Below are positions 53,892 through 62,585 of a stretch of 64,000 bases of DNA, in pieces. Both the position numbers and the translations under genes were made by a program. Each line of letters opens with the position of its first letter. The stretch's first letter is position 1. The stretch comes from Zobellia galactanivorans (GTDB lineage: Bacteria; Bacteroidota; Bacteroidia; Flavobacteriales; Flavobacteriaceae). The stretch spans positions 2,104,501 through 2,168,500 of the forward strand of contig NC_015844.1 of the NCBI RefSeq assembly GCF_000973105.1, in the 5' to 3' direction. The notes beneath the pieces are model-generated. The model was given only the letters and a program-made list of their open reading frames with translations, was not told the origin of the DNA and did not search any database.

Positions 53892-55106
53892 ATGTTAGAT
53901 ATAACAAAAATAAGAGAAGATTTTCCCATTCTGAAAAGAGAAGTGAACGGAAAGCCTTTGGTATACTTAGACAATGCCGCTACATCTCAAACCCCACAAC
54001 AGGTTATAGATGTTATAGTAGATTACTACCATAATTACAATGCCAACATACATCGGGGGGTACATGCGCTTTCGCAAGAAGCAACTGATAAGTATGAAGT
54101 AGCTAGACAGAAAATCCAAAAGCACTTCAATGCAAGGAAATCATACGAGATTATATTTACTTCAGGTACAACGCACAGTATTAACATCGTTGCCAATGGG
54201 TTTACCACCTTATTGAAAAAAGGTGATGAGATACTGGTGTCGGCTATGGAGCACCATTCTAATATCGTGCCATGGCAAATGTTGGCGGAAAGAACGGGTG
54301 CTGTTTTAAGGGTAATCCCGATGAATATGGAGGGTGAGTTGTTGATGGAGGTGTATGATGAATTACTTTCCGATATGACCAAACTGGTATTCTGTAACCA
54401 TATTTCGAACGCATTGGGGACCATTAACCCTATCAAGGAAATTATAGATAAGGCACATGCGGTCGGCGCTGCTGTTTTAATCGATGGGGCACAAGCGGCT
54501 CCCCATATTAAAGCGGATATGCAACAACTGGATGTCGATTTTTACGCAGCTTCTGCCCACAAAATGTGCGGACCGACGGGTGTAGGTATGCTCTACGGAA
54601 AGGAAGAATGGCTAAATAAGTTACCACCCTATCAAGGAGGGGGGGAGATGATTGCCGAAGTAACCTTCGAGAAAACGACTTATGCTGATTTGCCACATAA
54701 GTTTGAGGCCGGAACGCCTAATATTTGCGGAGGTATCGCCTTTGGTGCCGCTCTCGATTACATGAACCATATCGGTTTTGACGAAATTGCCGAATACGAA
54801 CACGGTCTGCTTGAATATGCTACCCAAGAACTTCTGAAGATAGAGGGACTTAGAATTTACGGAACGGCCAAAGACAAAACTTCGGTGATATCGTTTAATA
54901 TTGAAGGGCTCCATCCCTATGATATCGGCTCTATTTTAGATAAACTGGGGGTTGCCGTGCGTACAGGCCACCATTGTGCCCAGCCTATAATGGATTTTTA
55001 CGGGATTCCAGGCACGGTAAGGGCGAGTTTTTGTTTCTACAATACCAAGGATGAGGTAAATACTTTGGTCAAGGCTGTAGCACGCGCAAAAGCGATGTTG
55101 GAATAG
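53892..55106 (+). CDS. sufS: Cysteine desulfurase SufS
   Basis: 404 residues, PLP-dependent. It takes sulfur from cysteine and hands it to SufE. The PLP lysine is in ASAHKMCGPTG near residue 222, the active-site Cys in RTGHHCAQP near residue 362, and N-terminal LDNAATSQTP near residue 27 is typical. I take MLDITKIRED (53892) as the start, as in homologues. Downstream follow sufE (75 bases) and the sufT-like gene. Confidence 0.97.
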   Translation: MLDITKIREDFPILKREVNGKPLVYLDNAATSQTPQQVIDVIVDYYHNYNANIHRGVHALSQEATDKYEVARQKIQKHFNARKSYEIIFTSGTTHSINIVANGFTTLLKKGDEILVSAMEHHSNIVPWQMLAERTGAVLRVIPMNMEGELLMEVYDELLSDMTKLVFCNHISNALGTINPIKEIIDKAHAVGAAVLIDGAQAAPHIKADMQQLDVDFYAASAHKMCGPTGVGMLYGKEEWLNKLPPYQGGGEMIAEVTFEKTTYADLPHKFEAGTPNICGGIAFGAALDYMNHIGFDEIAEYEHGLLEYATQELLKIEGLRIYGTAKDKTSVISFNIEGLHPYDIGSILDKLGVAVRTGHHCAQPIMDFYGIPGTVRASFCFYNTKDEVNTLVKAVARAKAMLE

Positions 55107-55180
55107 CCTAGGGCGTTATCATTCTCTTAAAGTATTGAAATCCATAGATACTTGTTGTATTTTTACCGAAAATAGCGATA

Positions 55181-55603
55181 ATGCAGATAAAGGAAATACA
55201 AGACGAAATAGTAGACGAATTTTCAATGTTTGATGATTGGATGCAGCGCTACGAGTATATGATCGAGCTGGGCAAGAGCTTGCCGCTCATAGACGAGAAA
55301 TATAAGACCGATGACAATATCATCAAAGGATGCCAGAGCAAAGTATGGGTACATGCGGAACTCGATGATGATAAATTGGTGTTCACCGCTGATAGCGACG
55401 CAATTATAACGAAAGGTATAATCGCTATTTTGATTCGGGCCTTTAGCAACCAAAAACCACAGGATATTATCGACGCCAATACCGATTTTATTGATGAAAT
55501 CGGATTAAAAGAGCACCTTTCGCCTACCAGGGCCAATGGTCTGGTAAGCATGATAAAACAATTGAAATTGTATGCGGTGGCGTACCAAACCCAATTGAAC
55601 TAG
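55181..55603 (+). CDS. sufE: SufE-like sulfur acceptor
   Basis: 140 residues. SufE accepts the persulfide from SufS and passes it to SufBCD. The acceptor Cys lies in IIKGCQSKVWV near residue 50, and the ALIRAFSNQ type segment near 90 supports the fold. It follows sufS and precedes a SufT-like gene 55 bases away, so the three probably form one transcript. Confidence 0.95.
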   Translation: MQIKEIQDEIVDEFSMFDDWMQRYEYMIELGKSLPLIDEKYKTDDNIIKGCQSKVWVHAELDDDKLVFTADSDAIITKGIIAILIRAFSNQKPQDIIDANTDFIDEIGLKEHLSPTRANGLVSMIKQLKLYAVAYQTQLN

Positions 55604-55657
55604 GTAGTGGGCCGATGGGTGACCTGCCTGAATTTTAAAAGAACTAATCTAAGGAAC

Positions 55658-55987
55658 ATGAGCGAAGAAATAGCAGTAGATAGCCAAGAATTGGGCGAAA
55701 AAATAGTAACCGTACTTAAAACGATATACGACCCTGAAATTCCTGTTGATATATATGAACTAGGGTTGATTTACGATGTATTCGTGAACGAAGAAAATGA
55801 GGTTAAAATTCTAATGACCCTTACCTCACCCAACTGTCCGGTTGCGGAGTCACTGCCTGCCGAGGTCGAGGAGAAGGTGAAATCTTTGGATTTGGTAAGC
55901 GATGCCGAGGTAGAGATTACCTTTGATCCCCCATGGACCCAAGATCTGATGAGTGAAGAGGCTAAATTGGAACTAGGCTTATTATAA
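55658..55987 (+). CDS. MIP18/DUF59 family Fe-S assembly protein (SufT-like)
   Basis: 109 residues. The MIP18 domain is marked by LKTIYDPEIPVDIYELGLIYDV near residue 18 (landmark YDPEIPVDIYELGL), the TSPNCPVAESLP motif with its Cys near residue 65, and FDPPWTQDLMSEEA near the C-terminus. SufT proteins help mature Fe-S proteins under high demand. I start at the ATG of 55658, the normal N-terminus. The DUF2480 gene follows after 9 bases. Confidence 0.94.
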   Translation: MSEEIAVDSQELGEKIVTVLKTIYDPEIPVDIYELGLIYDVFVNEENEVKILMTLTSPNCPVAESLPAEVEEKVKSLDLVSDAEVEITFDPPWTQDLMSEEAKLELGLL

Positions 55988-55996
55988 AAGTTGATT

Positions 55997-56503
55997 ATGT
56001 CTGACGAAATCATCAATAGGGTAGCCGAAAGCAAATTGGTTACGTTTAACTTGGAAGATTATTATGTTCAGGGGAGGCGTGTGCTTTTTGATATTTCGAA
56101 CTGGCTGTTTGAGGGACTTCTTTTGAAGGAAAAGGATTTTCGGTCCCGTGCGGCGGAGCATGATTGGTCTCAATATCAAGATGCCTATGTGGCCCTACAT
56201 TGTTCTACCGATGCCATTGTGCCGGGTTGGGCTTATATGTTATTGGCTACACACCTACATCCCTTTGCCAAAAAGTGTGTTCAAGGCTCTTTAGAGGATT
56301 TGGAGACCGTTTTGTACACCGAAACCCTTTCCAATTTGGAAATTTCGGAGTTTAAAGATAAGATGGTAATCATCAAGGGGTGTAGCAATAAACCTGTTCC
56401 TTCAAATGCTTACCTTCTAGCAACAAGCAAGTTACAGCCTGTTGTTAAGTCCCTTATGTATGGCGAAGCCTGCTCTTCGGTACCTTTATATAAAAGAAAG
56501 TAG
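55997..56503 (+). CDS. DUF2480 family protein
   Basis: 168 residues starting MSDEIINRVAESKLV; the longer frame begins with TTG six bases before. The sequence LVTFNLEDYYVQGRRV, HDWSQYQDAYVALHCSTDAIVPGWAYMLL (landmarks) and GCSNKPVPSNAY matches a family limited to Bacteroidota that often lies behind the suf genes. No enzyme motif is visible; conserved Cys and His (ALHCSTD, IKGCSNK, GEACSS) might bind metal. It probably belongs to the sufS transcript, and a Fe-S related role is a fair guess from position only. Confidence 0.82.
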   Translation: MSDEIINRVAESKLVTFNLEDYYVQGRRVLFDISNWLFEGLLLKEKDFRSRAAEHDWSQYQDAYVALHCSTDAIVPGWAYMLLATHLHPFAKKCVQGSLEDLETVLYTETLSNLEISEFKDKMVIIKGCSNKPVPSNAYLLATSKLQPVVKSLMYGEACSSVPLYKRK

Positions 56504-56533
56504 TATTTTTTCTCAAAGAAATGTGACAATTAG

Positions 56534-56541
56534 TACTTTTG
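56534..56541 (+). promoter_or_regulatory. -7 promoter element of the DUF3078 gene
   Basis: TACTTTTG matches TAnnTTTG, 28 bases upstream of the ATG. No clear -33 box. Confidence 0.4.
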
Positions 56542-56569
56542 CGTGTCTTAACTAATAAACACATTAACC

Positions 56570-57502
56570 ATGAGAAAATTACTTCTATCATCTATGGCAA
56601 TTCTGACATTTTCGTTCGGTTTTGCTCAAACAGTGGATGAATTAAAAGCGGAACAGGCCGCTAAAAAAGATTCTATCAGCGCCATACAGGCTAGGGTAGA
56701 TGCCCTTCAAGGTCAAATCGATGCTTTTCCAGGATGGAAAATCGGTGCTTTTGGTACCATTGGAGCCAATCTTTCAAAATTCAACAATTGGTATTCGCAA
56801 GGAACACCGAACAACTCTTCTGGAAACATAGGGGTTACGGTAAACGCATATGCCAATTTAGATAGAGAGAAGTTCTTCTGGAAGAACTCTGCCAATGTTA
56901 ACTTGCAGTGGGTAAAACTCGATGATAAGGATAACCCTGCAGACGAAGAAGGATTTAACGGAACTACCGATGTTTTTAACATTGTGTCCCTCTACGGGTA
57001 TAAGTTGAACAAGAACTTTGCAATTTCTGCCTTAGGGGAATACAGAACGTCTATTATCAACAATTTCAATGACCCGGGTTACCTCGATTTTGGTGTTGGT
57101 GCTACATGGACTCCTATTCCTGATATGGTAGTGGTTATTCACCCATTGAACTACAACTTTGTCTTTGCCGATAACGATGCGGCTTACGAATCATCTGCGG
57201 GTGCTAAGATTGTTGTGGATTATACCAAAAAATTGGGTGCTATCAACTTTAAGACCAATTTCTCTACATTTCAAAGTTATAAGAGTGGAGACCTTTCAAA
57301 CTGGACATGGATCAACTCTTTTGGTTACACACTTTGGAAAGGTATTGGTGTAGGTTTTGAATTCGGATTGAGAAACAATAAGCAAGAGGCTTTGGGTAAT
57401 GCATTGGCCGCCGTTCCGGTTCCAACTCCTGCCCCGACTTTTGATAATATCGATAATGATTTGCAGAGTTACTACCTTTTCGGTCTTAACTATTCGTTCT
57501 AA
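56570..57502 (+). CDS. DUF3078 outer-membrane protein
   Basis: 310 residues with a signal peptide (about 1-20, ending FGFAQ), a short coiled coil (about 21-50; DELKAEQAAKKDSISAIQARV, landmark AEQAAKKDSI) and a beta-rich C-terminal domain. That domain begins GWKIGAFGTIGANLSKFNNW and ends in a terminal Phe (YLFGLNYSF). The pattern fits the DUF3078 family of Bacteroidota, likely an outer-membrane barrel. Pro-rich spacer VPVPTPAPT lies near residue 283. Its role is not known. A strong terminator follows 28 bases after the stop. Confidence 0.85.
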   Translation: MRKLLLSSMAILTFSFGFAQTVDELKAEQAAKKDSISAIQARVDALQGQIDAFPGWKIGAFGTIGANLSKFNNWYSQGTPNNSSGNIGVTVNAYANLDREKFFWKNSANVNLQWVKLDDKDNPADEEGFNGTTDVFNIVSLYGYKLNKNFAISALGEYRTSIINNFNDPGYLDFGVGATWTPIPDMVVVIHPLNYNFVFADNDAAYESSAGAKIVVDYTKKLGAINFKTNFSTFQSYKSGDLSNWTWINSFGYTLWKGIGVGFEFGLRNNKQEALGNALAAVPVPTPAPTFDNIDNDLQSYYLFGLNYSF

Positions 57503-57530
57503 TCGAGAATTGTTTGTTTCAGTATAAACG

Positions 57531-57566
57531 AAACGCCCCGACATTTGTCGGGGCGTTTTGTTTTTA
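57531..57566 (+). terminator. Terminator of the DUF3078 gene
   Basis: AAACGCCCCGAC-ATTT-GTCGGGGCGTTT, a perfect 12-bp stem, then TGTTTTT. The next 240 bases (57567-57806) hold nothing I can support. Confidence 0.88.
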
Positions 57567-57806
57567 AGTAGGATACGTTAAGTTTGGTTGTACAGTCAAT
57601 AATAAATCAAACCTTGATTAAGTAATTTATTTGGGACGTACACTAAATTTCAAATACAAGACTAATGTAATCGGCAAGGTCGTGAACACTAAATTTTTGT
57701 TGTAAAGCATGCCCAATTTGTGGTGTAACTCGTTAAAATGTACTTTTGTTCGATGAAATGCAGCTTATTTCTTCCCTCGGGTAAGAAGAGCGTTAAATGC
57801 AAAAAC

Positions 57807-57834
57807 AAAAAAGCCCGTGTGAACGGGCTTTTTT
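57807..57834. terminator. Terminator of RNA unit B
   Basis: AAAAAAGCCCGT-GTGA-ACGGGCTTTTTT, a 12-bp stem with A and T runs on both sides. On - it ends unit B. Confidence 0.85.
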
Positions 57835-57977
57835 GTTTTGTAGGTATTCTTGTAAGATTTGGTCGTGATTTGGGGTCACGGTTTATAAGCGTTTCGTAGG
57901 TCAAGTCCGGATTTGGGATTCGTACTTGTTGGGGTTAAGTTCAAGAATTGATTTGGGGTCGTTACTCTCACTTAATT
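57807..57977 (-). ncRNA. Candidate small RNA, unit B
   Basis: About 170 bases on - from the start predicted after TAGATTTA to the terminator. Its first 55 bases are nearly identical to unit A (AAGTGAGAGTAACGACCCC and onward, the TTAAGT/ACTTAA stem and the AACCCCAACA stretch). Only the later part differs. A frame from GTG would stop after 31 codons and share only the first 16 residues with unit A, so conservation looks RNA-based. It is tandem to unit C. Confidence 0.55.
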
Positions 57978-57983
57978 ACAGTG

Positions 57984-58049
57984 TAAATCTACATAGGTTT
58001 GCCCTGTGGTCTAAATTATTGTTGTGTACACAGCTCAAATTGTTGTGAA
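57984..58049 (-). promoter_or_regulatory. TTCACAACA direct-repeat promoter, unit B
   Basis: On -: TTCACAACA at 58049-58041 and TACACAACA at 58028-58020 (21-bp period), 28 bases, then TAGATTTA at 57991-57984. The flank upstream of the repeats matches unit C for about 35 bases (CGGTATATCCG on +). Confidence 0.65.
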
Positions 58050-58125
58050 AAATACCAGTGGTTCGGTATATCCGATGAACGGCATCCCCTAGTGGCAAAG
58101 CGTATTTTTTATGAAAGTAAGGGCA

Positions 58126-58153
58126 TAAAAAAAACCTCTATAAAGAGGTTTTT
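58126..58153 (-). terminator. Terminator of RNA unit C
   Basis: AAAACCTCT-ATAA-AGAGGTTTT stem (9 bp, extended by A-T pairs) followed on - by a run of eight T. Confidence 0.8.
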
Positions 58154-58272
58154 ATCAAGTAGATTTGGTCAATTTGGTGTTTGTCTTTTTAGGTCAGTTA
58201 ACACATTTGGGGGTTGTTAGCTGTTGGGGTTAAGTTCAAGAGTCGATTTGGGGTCATTACTATCACTTAATT
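58126..58272 (-). ncRNA. Candidate small RNA, unit C
   Basis: About 147 bases on - with the same leader as units A and B (TAATTAAGTGATAGTAATGACC onward, by landmarks TTAAGT, ACCCCAAATC, ACTTAA, AACCCCAACA). It diverges after the AACCCCAACA stretch. The paired arms TTAAGT and ACTTAA are unchanged, while several bases in the loop differ. A frame from GTG stops after 22 codons. It is the upstream member of a tandem pair with unit B, just downstream of hflX. Confidence 0.55.
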
Positions 58273-58278
58273 ACACTG

Positions 58279-58344
58279 TAAACCTACGTCGGAATACCTA
58301 GCTGTCTAAATTATTGTTGTGTACGTTAGGCAGCTTGTTGTGAA
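58279..58344 (-). promoter_or_regulatory. TTCACAACA direct-repeat promoter, unit C
   Basis: On -: TTCACAACA at 58344-58336 and TACACAACA at 58323-58315 (21-bp period), 28 bases, then TAGGTTTA at 58286-58279. Same geometry as units A, B and D. Confidence 0.65.
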
Positions 58345-58398
58345 AAATACCAGCGGTTCGGTATATCCGACGAACGGTAAGCCAAAAACCTATAAATT

Positions 58399-59610
58399 CT
58401 AATACTCGTCTAAATGTTCGGGGTATAAAAAGTTGTTGTACGGAAAACGCGTCACATGAATGTCGCGTACTTCGTCGTAGACCCTTTTTCTGAACTCGTC
58501 TAGGTTTTCTTTGTTCAGGGCCGATATAAAGAGGGCCTTGTCGCCCACACGCTGCATCCACGTTTTTTTCCACTCGTCAATCGTAAAATGTCTTTCGCTG
58601 CGTTCGGTAACCAAATCGTCCTCATCTATTTCGGCATGTTTGTAGAGGTCGATTTTGTTAAAAACCATGATAGTATTCTTGTCGGCACTATCGATTTCGT
58701 CCAATATTTTATTTACCGATTCAATATGCTCTTCAAACTGTGGGTGGGAGATATCGACAACATGTAGCAAAAGATCCGCTTCGCGAACTTCGTCTAGGGT
58801 ACTTTTAAAACTTTCCACAAGTTGGGTGGGGAGTTTGCGGATAAAACCGACCGTGTCACTGAGTAAAAACGGCAAATTGCCTATAACAACCTTGCGCACT
58901 GTGGTATCTAATGTGGCAAAAAGCTTATTTTCCGCAAATACGTCGCTCTTACTGATAACGTTCATCAGGGTAGATTTACCCACATTCGTATATCCTACGA
59001 GTGCCACACGTACCAAAGCACCACGGTTACCGCGTTGGGTTTCCATTTGTCGATCGATCTTTAGGAGCTTCTTCTTCAATAAAGAAATACGGTCCCTTAC
59101 GATACGTCTATCCGTTTCAATTTCGGTTTCACCGGGTCCGCGCATCCCGATACCTCCACGTTGGCGTTCCAAGTGGGTCCAAAGTCCCGTTAAACGGGGC
59201 AATAAGTACTCGTATTGGGCCAGCTCCACTTGGGTGCGTGCATAGCTCGTTTGAGCGCGTTGGGCGAAAATATCGAGAATAAGGCTGGTACGGTCCACAA
59301 TTTTGCAGCGTAGTAGCTTTTCTATATTTCGCTGTTGGGCCGGGGTAAGCTCATCATCAAAGATTACCGAACCAATATCGTTCGCTTTGACAAAGGCTTC
59401 CACTTCTTCCATCTTACCGGTACCTATTAGGGTCTTGGGGTTGGGAACATCCATGCGTTGCACAAATCGTTTAACTACCTCGCCACCTGCGGTATAGGTT
59501 AAAAATTCAAGCTCGTCGAGATACTCGGTAACTTTGCCCTCGCTCTGTTCGCGGTTTATAATGCCGATTAATACGGCCTTTTCGTGATCTATGGTCTTCT
59601 TTTCTAACAT
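58399..59610 (-). CDS. hflX: Ribosome-associated GTPase HflX
   Basis: 403 residues. HflX splits or rescues stalled ribosomes, notably in stress. The N-terminal HflX domain (about 1-180, with GTGKMEEVEAF and DDELTPAQQRN) and coiled linker RGPGETEIETDRR are followed by the GTPase domain: G1 GYTNVGKST near residue 205, G3 DTVGFIRKLP near 250, and G4 NKIDL near 320. The ATG at 59608-59610 (MLEKKTIDHEKA) gives the usual start. RNA units B and C lie just beyond its stop on the same strand. Confidence 0.96.
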   Translation of the reverse strand: MLEKKTIDHEKAVLIGIINREQSEGKVTEYLDELEFLTYTAGGEVVKRFVQRMDVPNPKTLIGTGKMEEVEAFVKANDIGSVIFDDELTPAQQRNIEKLLRCKIVDRTSLILDIFAQRAQTSYARTQVELAQYEYLLPRLTGLWTHLERQRGGIGMRGPGETEIETDRRIVRDRISLLKKKLLKIDRQMETQRGNRGALVRVALVGYTNVGKSTLMNVISKSDVFAENKLFATLDTTVRKVVIGNLPFLLSDTVGFIRKLPTQLVESFKSTLDEVREADLLLHVVDISHPQFEEHIESVNKILDEIDSADKNTIMVFNKIDLYKHAEIDEDDLVTERSERHFTIDEWKKTWMQRVGDKALFISALNKENLDEFRKRVYDEVRDIHVTRFPYNNFLYPEHLDEY

Positions 59611-59686
59611 ATCGAAACTAAAATGCAAATTTAAGTAATACCGACCGAGCTATTTTCGTAAATTTAAGGTTCCAATCGAGAAATTT

Positions 59687-60661
59687 ATGATTTTTTCATT
59701 TTTCAGAAAGAAAAAGGGAAGCCATTTAAACACCATTAGCTTTTATAACCTCGAGAATTTATTTGATACGATAGACGACCCTAAAACCCTTGATGACGAT
59801 TTTACGCCAAAGGGGCGCAAAAAGTGGTCTCTTAGAAGGTACAAAAAAAAGCTGTACAAATTGGCCAAGACTATAGCGGAAATCGGGAATACGGAGACCC
59901 AAAGTCCGCCCGTCCTGGTCGGTGTGGCCGAAATTGAAAACGAACAGGTGATGCAAGACCTTTTAGCGAGCGAGCCTCTGGCCAACGTCAGTTACGATTA
60001 TGTCCATTACGATTCGCCCGACGAGAGGGGTATTGATTGTGGGCTCATTTATCACAAAGATCATTTTGAGGTATTGTACTCCGAACCGATAGCCGTGTTG
60101 ATTTATGAGGAGGATGAAAGACGGGATACCACCCGTGATATTCTTTACGTTAAAGGCAAGCTCAATAACGAACAAGTGCATATATTCGTGAACCATTGGC
60201 CGTCGCGTCGAAGCGGAAATACCACTACCGAGCACAAGCGGATGATTGCCGCCGAGACCATGATCCGGTTTATGGCACGTATCGAAGAAGATGAGGCCGA
60301 GCCAAACTATATAATTATGGGCGATTTTAATGATGGTCCGCAATCGGATAGTATCAAAAAGCTTATCGACACCAAGACCCTCTACAATCCCATGGAAAAA
60401 TTATTGACACCCGATAGGGGTAGCGCCAATTATAAGAGGTCGTGGATGCTGTTTGACCAGATTATGGTTTCGCACAGTTTTTTGAATTTTGAAAAAGGTA
60501 CCCATAGTTTTGCCCATGCCAATATTTTTGATGAGCACTTTTTGACTGAATTTAAAGGGAAATATATGGGTTCGCCCTATCGCACCTATGTTGGGAATAG
60601 GTACTTAGGAGGGTATAGTGATCATTTTCCTGTCTATATCCAGCTAAAGTATAACGCTTAA
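59687..60661 (+). CDS. Endonuclease/exonuclease/phosphatase family protein
   Basis: 324 residues of the DNase I-like EEP superfamily. Active-site landmarks are FYNLENLFD near residue 20, GVAEIENEQV with the catalytic Glu near 85, HIFVNHWPSRR with His near 170, IIMGDFNDGPQS with Asp and Asn near 210, and YSDHFPVYIQL with the terminal Asp-His near 313. No signal peptide is seen; the N-terminus is basic (FFRKKKGSH). It may cleave nucleic acids or phosphate esters. It is divergent from hflX and converges on the exonuclease gene. Confidence 0.88.
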   Translation: MIFSFFRKKKGSHLNTISFYNLENLFDTIDDPKTLDDDFTPKGRKKWSLRRYKKKLYKLAKTIAEIGNTETQSPPVLVGVAEIENEQVMQDLLASEPLANVSYDYVHYDSPDERGIDCGLIYHKDHFEVLYSEPIAVLIYEEDERRDTTRDILYVKGKLNNEQVHIFVNHWPSRRSGNTTTEHKRMIAAETMIRFMARIEEDEAEPNYIIMGDFNDGPQSDSIKKLIDTKTLYNPMEKLLTPDRGSANYKRSWMLFDQIMVSHSFLNFEKGTHSFAHANIFDEHFLTEFKGKYMGSPYRTYVGNRYLGGYSDHFPVYIQLKYNA

Positions 60662-60667
60662 TAACGC

Positions 60668-61381
60668 CTATATACTTTTGATGTAGGCCTCATCGATAAG
60701 GTCGTCCCCGCGTAGGCGCAAGAATACTTGGGCAGTAGTGACCACATCAAGTTCGCAATAGGTAACAATACGGTCGATGTCGTTTTCTTCGTAATAGACG
60801 TGGCGTACCATACTGCCATCAATGTCTTGTTTGGGCGACGGTATGCCCAATATATTTGCCAATAGTTTTAAGGATGTAAAGTTTTTATAGTCGCCGAACT
60901 TCCACAGTTCCATGGTGTCTAAATGCGGGATTTCCCAAGGTTTTTTGCCAAACAGGTTGAGTTTGTAAGGTAACTGTATACCGTGTATGATCATTCTACG
61001 TGCGATATAGGGAAAGTCGAATTCCTTGGCATTATGGCCACAAAGTAAATGTCTTGGGGAGTTAAAATGACCGTCCAAGAGGTTTTTGAACTCTTTTAAT
61101 AATGTGGCCTCGTCACCGTGAAAGGAGGTGGTTCTAAAAGTTTTGTTCTCCCCTACAAATCTGAAGTAACCGACGGAGATACAAACGATTTTGCCGAATT
61201 CCGCCCAAATGCCGGCGCGCTCGTAAAACTCTTCGGGGGTAAATTCATCCTTGCGTTGGTATCTTGATTTTTGCTCCCATAGCTCCTTTTTCTCATCGTT
61301 CAGGGCTTCGAAATTCTGCTCTTCGGGAACGGTTTCGATATCAAGGAAAAGAATGTGTTCAAGATTGATTTTATATAGCAC
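60668..61381 (-). CDS. Predicted 3'-5' exonuclease, PolB-like RNase H fold
   Basis: 237 residues. The DEDDy active site is visible: LFLDIETVPE near residue 13 (Asp, Glu), CGHNAKEFDFPYIARRM near residue 118 (Asp), and YCELDVVTTAQVFLR near residue 212 with Tyr and Asp. It fits the family described as related to the exonuclease domain of PolB, whose task in Bacteroidota is likely DNA repair or RNA trimming. The start is GTG at 61379-61381; no ATG is in frame near it. Confidence 0.85.
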   Translation of the reverse strand: MLYKINLEHILFLDIETVPEEQNFEALNDEKKELWEQKSRYQRKDEFTPEEFYERAGIWAEFGKIVCISVGYFRFVGENKTFRTTSFHGDEATLLKEFKNLLDGHFNSPRHLLCGHNAKEFDFPYIARRMIIHGIQLPYKLNLFGKKPWEIPHLDTMELWKFGDYKNFTSLKLLANILGIPSPKQDIDGSMVRHVYYEENDIDRIVTYCELDVVTTAQVFLRLRGDDLIDEAYIKSI

Positions 61382-61417
61382 CTTATTTTTTGTTTAATAG
61401 CAACTGAAATATACAAA

Positions 61418-61486
61418 CTAATCCTGTTTGCCGCCAAATTTGTTCCCATACCACCTTCTTCCTTTCTGATCCTGGTGGGTGTTCAT
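61418..61486 (-). CDS. Possible 22-residue peptide upstream of the exonuclease gene
   Basis: A short frame on - starting MNTHQDQKGRRWYGNKFGG, basic and glycine-rich. It ends 36 bases before the exonuclease start. Codon choice looks protein-like, but length is too short to be sure, and I do not recognise it. Confidence 0.2.
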   Translation of the reverse strand: MNTHQDQKGRRWYGNKFGGKQD

Positions 61487-61565
61487 CGAAATAATGGAAG
61501 CGCGTCCACTTTTTTTTGAAATTGTAACGTTTGGGGTTTGTAAACTATAATTATACGTATTTATC

Positions 61566-62408
61566 ATGATGAAAAATCGCTTTAAAACAGGGTGCCGATT
61601 AATGGGCGGCTTGTCTGTGTTGGTATTGTTAACGGTCTTGGCGGCTTGTAGTAAAGATGCCGATATGGACAATGATTCCGAAGATAAAACCGATGTAATC
61701 GATGTGGTCGACGAAGCCGATGATACCTATAAAACTGACGAGAGCGATGAGACTGACGAAACCGAGGGAGTTGGAAATTCGCCATGTACCGATGTTGCCA
61801 ATTATATTTTTAAGGAAAAGAACGGTTTGGTGAATGTCGAGTTTGAAAATGCACAGTTCCCTGATGGTTGGGTGCTAAAGGACGATGGTGATAGTTTTTC
61901 GGGAAAAGGCTATATGGTTTGGGAAGGAGATCAGTATTTAGGAAGCCCAGGTAATGGAAAGACCAGTTTTAAAATTGAGATAAAAAATACGGGTACCTAT
62001 CGATTTTTGTGGAAATCTGCGGTAAAATCGGGAAATAGTGGCTCAGACCACAACGATACGTGGCTACGATTTAACGATGCCGATGATTTTTATGCCCAGA
62101 AGGACGACAGTATCGTCTATCCGAAGGACACCGGAAAAACTCCCAACCCGGAAGGTGCATCAAAAGACGGATGGTTTAAAATTTACCGTAGCGGAAATAA
62201 TCTCGATTTTAAGTGGCAGTCCAGTACTTTCGATAATAATGGGCATAATATTTATGTGGTGTTTGCGAAAGCGGGAGTCTATACCATGGAAATCTCAGCG
62301 AGGTCTTCCGGTCATGGTATCGATCGATTCATACTTTTTAATGATTCAATTACCCAAGCGGATGCCATTTCCGACGATGCAAACTTAAGCGAGACGAGGT
62401 GTAATTAA
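61566..62408 (+). CDS. Lipoprotein with acidic linker and carbohydrate-binding-like domain
   Basis: 280 residues: lipobox VLAAC (Cys28), an Asp/Glu/Thr-rich linker at about 30-70 (DESDETDETEG), then a beta-sandwich domain of about 190 residues. That domain ends with a pattern close to TMEISARSSGHGIDRFILF, which resembles the C-terminal binding modules of GH115 and similar exported proteins in marine Bacteroidota. The aromatic residues in GYMVWEGDQY and DTWLRFND could line a glycan site. It is likely surface-exposed through the acidic linker. Sugar binding is inference. A terminator follows 29 bases after the stop. Confidence 0.65.
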   Translation: MMKNRFKTGCRLMGGLSVLVLLTVLAACSKDADMDNDSEDKTDVIDVVDEADDTYKTDESDETDETEGVGNSPCTDVANYIFKEKNGLVNVEFENAQFPDGWVLKDDGDSFSGKGYMVWEGDQYLGSPGNGKTSFKIEIKNTGTYRFLWKSAVKSGNSGSDHNDTWLRFNDADDFYAQKDDSIVYPKDTGKTPNPEGASKDGWFKIYRSGNNLDFKWQSSTFDNNGHNIYVVFAKAGVYTMEISARSSGHGIDRFILFNDSITQADAISDDANLSETRCN

Positions 62409-62436
62409 GCCGAAGGTCTTTTTTACCGTTTTAAGA

Positions 62437-62467
62437 GAAACCGACCCTAGCGTCGGTTTCTTTTTTT
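62437..62467 (+). terminator. Terminator of the carbohydrate-binding-like lipoprotein gene
   Basis: GAAACCGAC-CCTAGC-GTCGGTTTC, a 9-bp perfect stem, then TTTTTTT. The ACCGAC core is shared with the stems at 8012, 27015 and 30788. Confidence 0.85.
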
Positions 62468-62585
62468 GCGAATGTTCTTGGGTTAGGTCGAATGCAAATG
62501 AAATATACGTTTTGATCGATGATTGGCCAAACGGCGAACGCATCGGGCGAATTTTTTGGAACAACGGACCAGGGGGTCGGTTTTT

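Noticed and set aside
57567-57806. Search for a tRNA or further RNA gene in the gap after DUF3078
   Set aside because: No T-loop-like GGTTCGAAT or cloverleaf pairing and no promoter box with matching terminator on + were found.
61487-61672. N-terminal extension of the short minus-strand frame at 61418
   Set aside because: It overlaps the start of the lipoprotein gene on the other strand; only the last 22 codons look at all like protein, and these are listed with low confidence.
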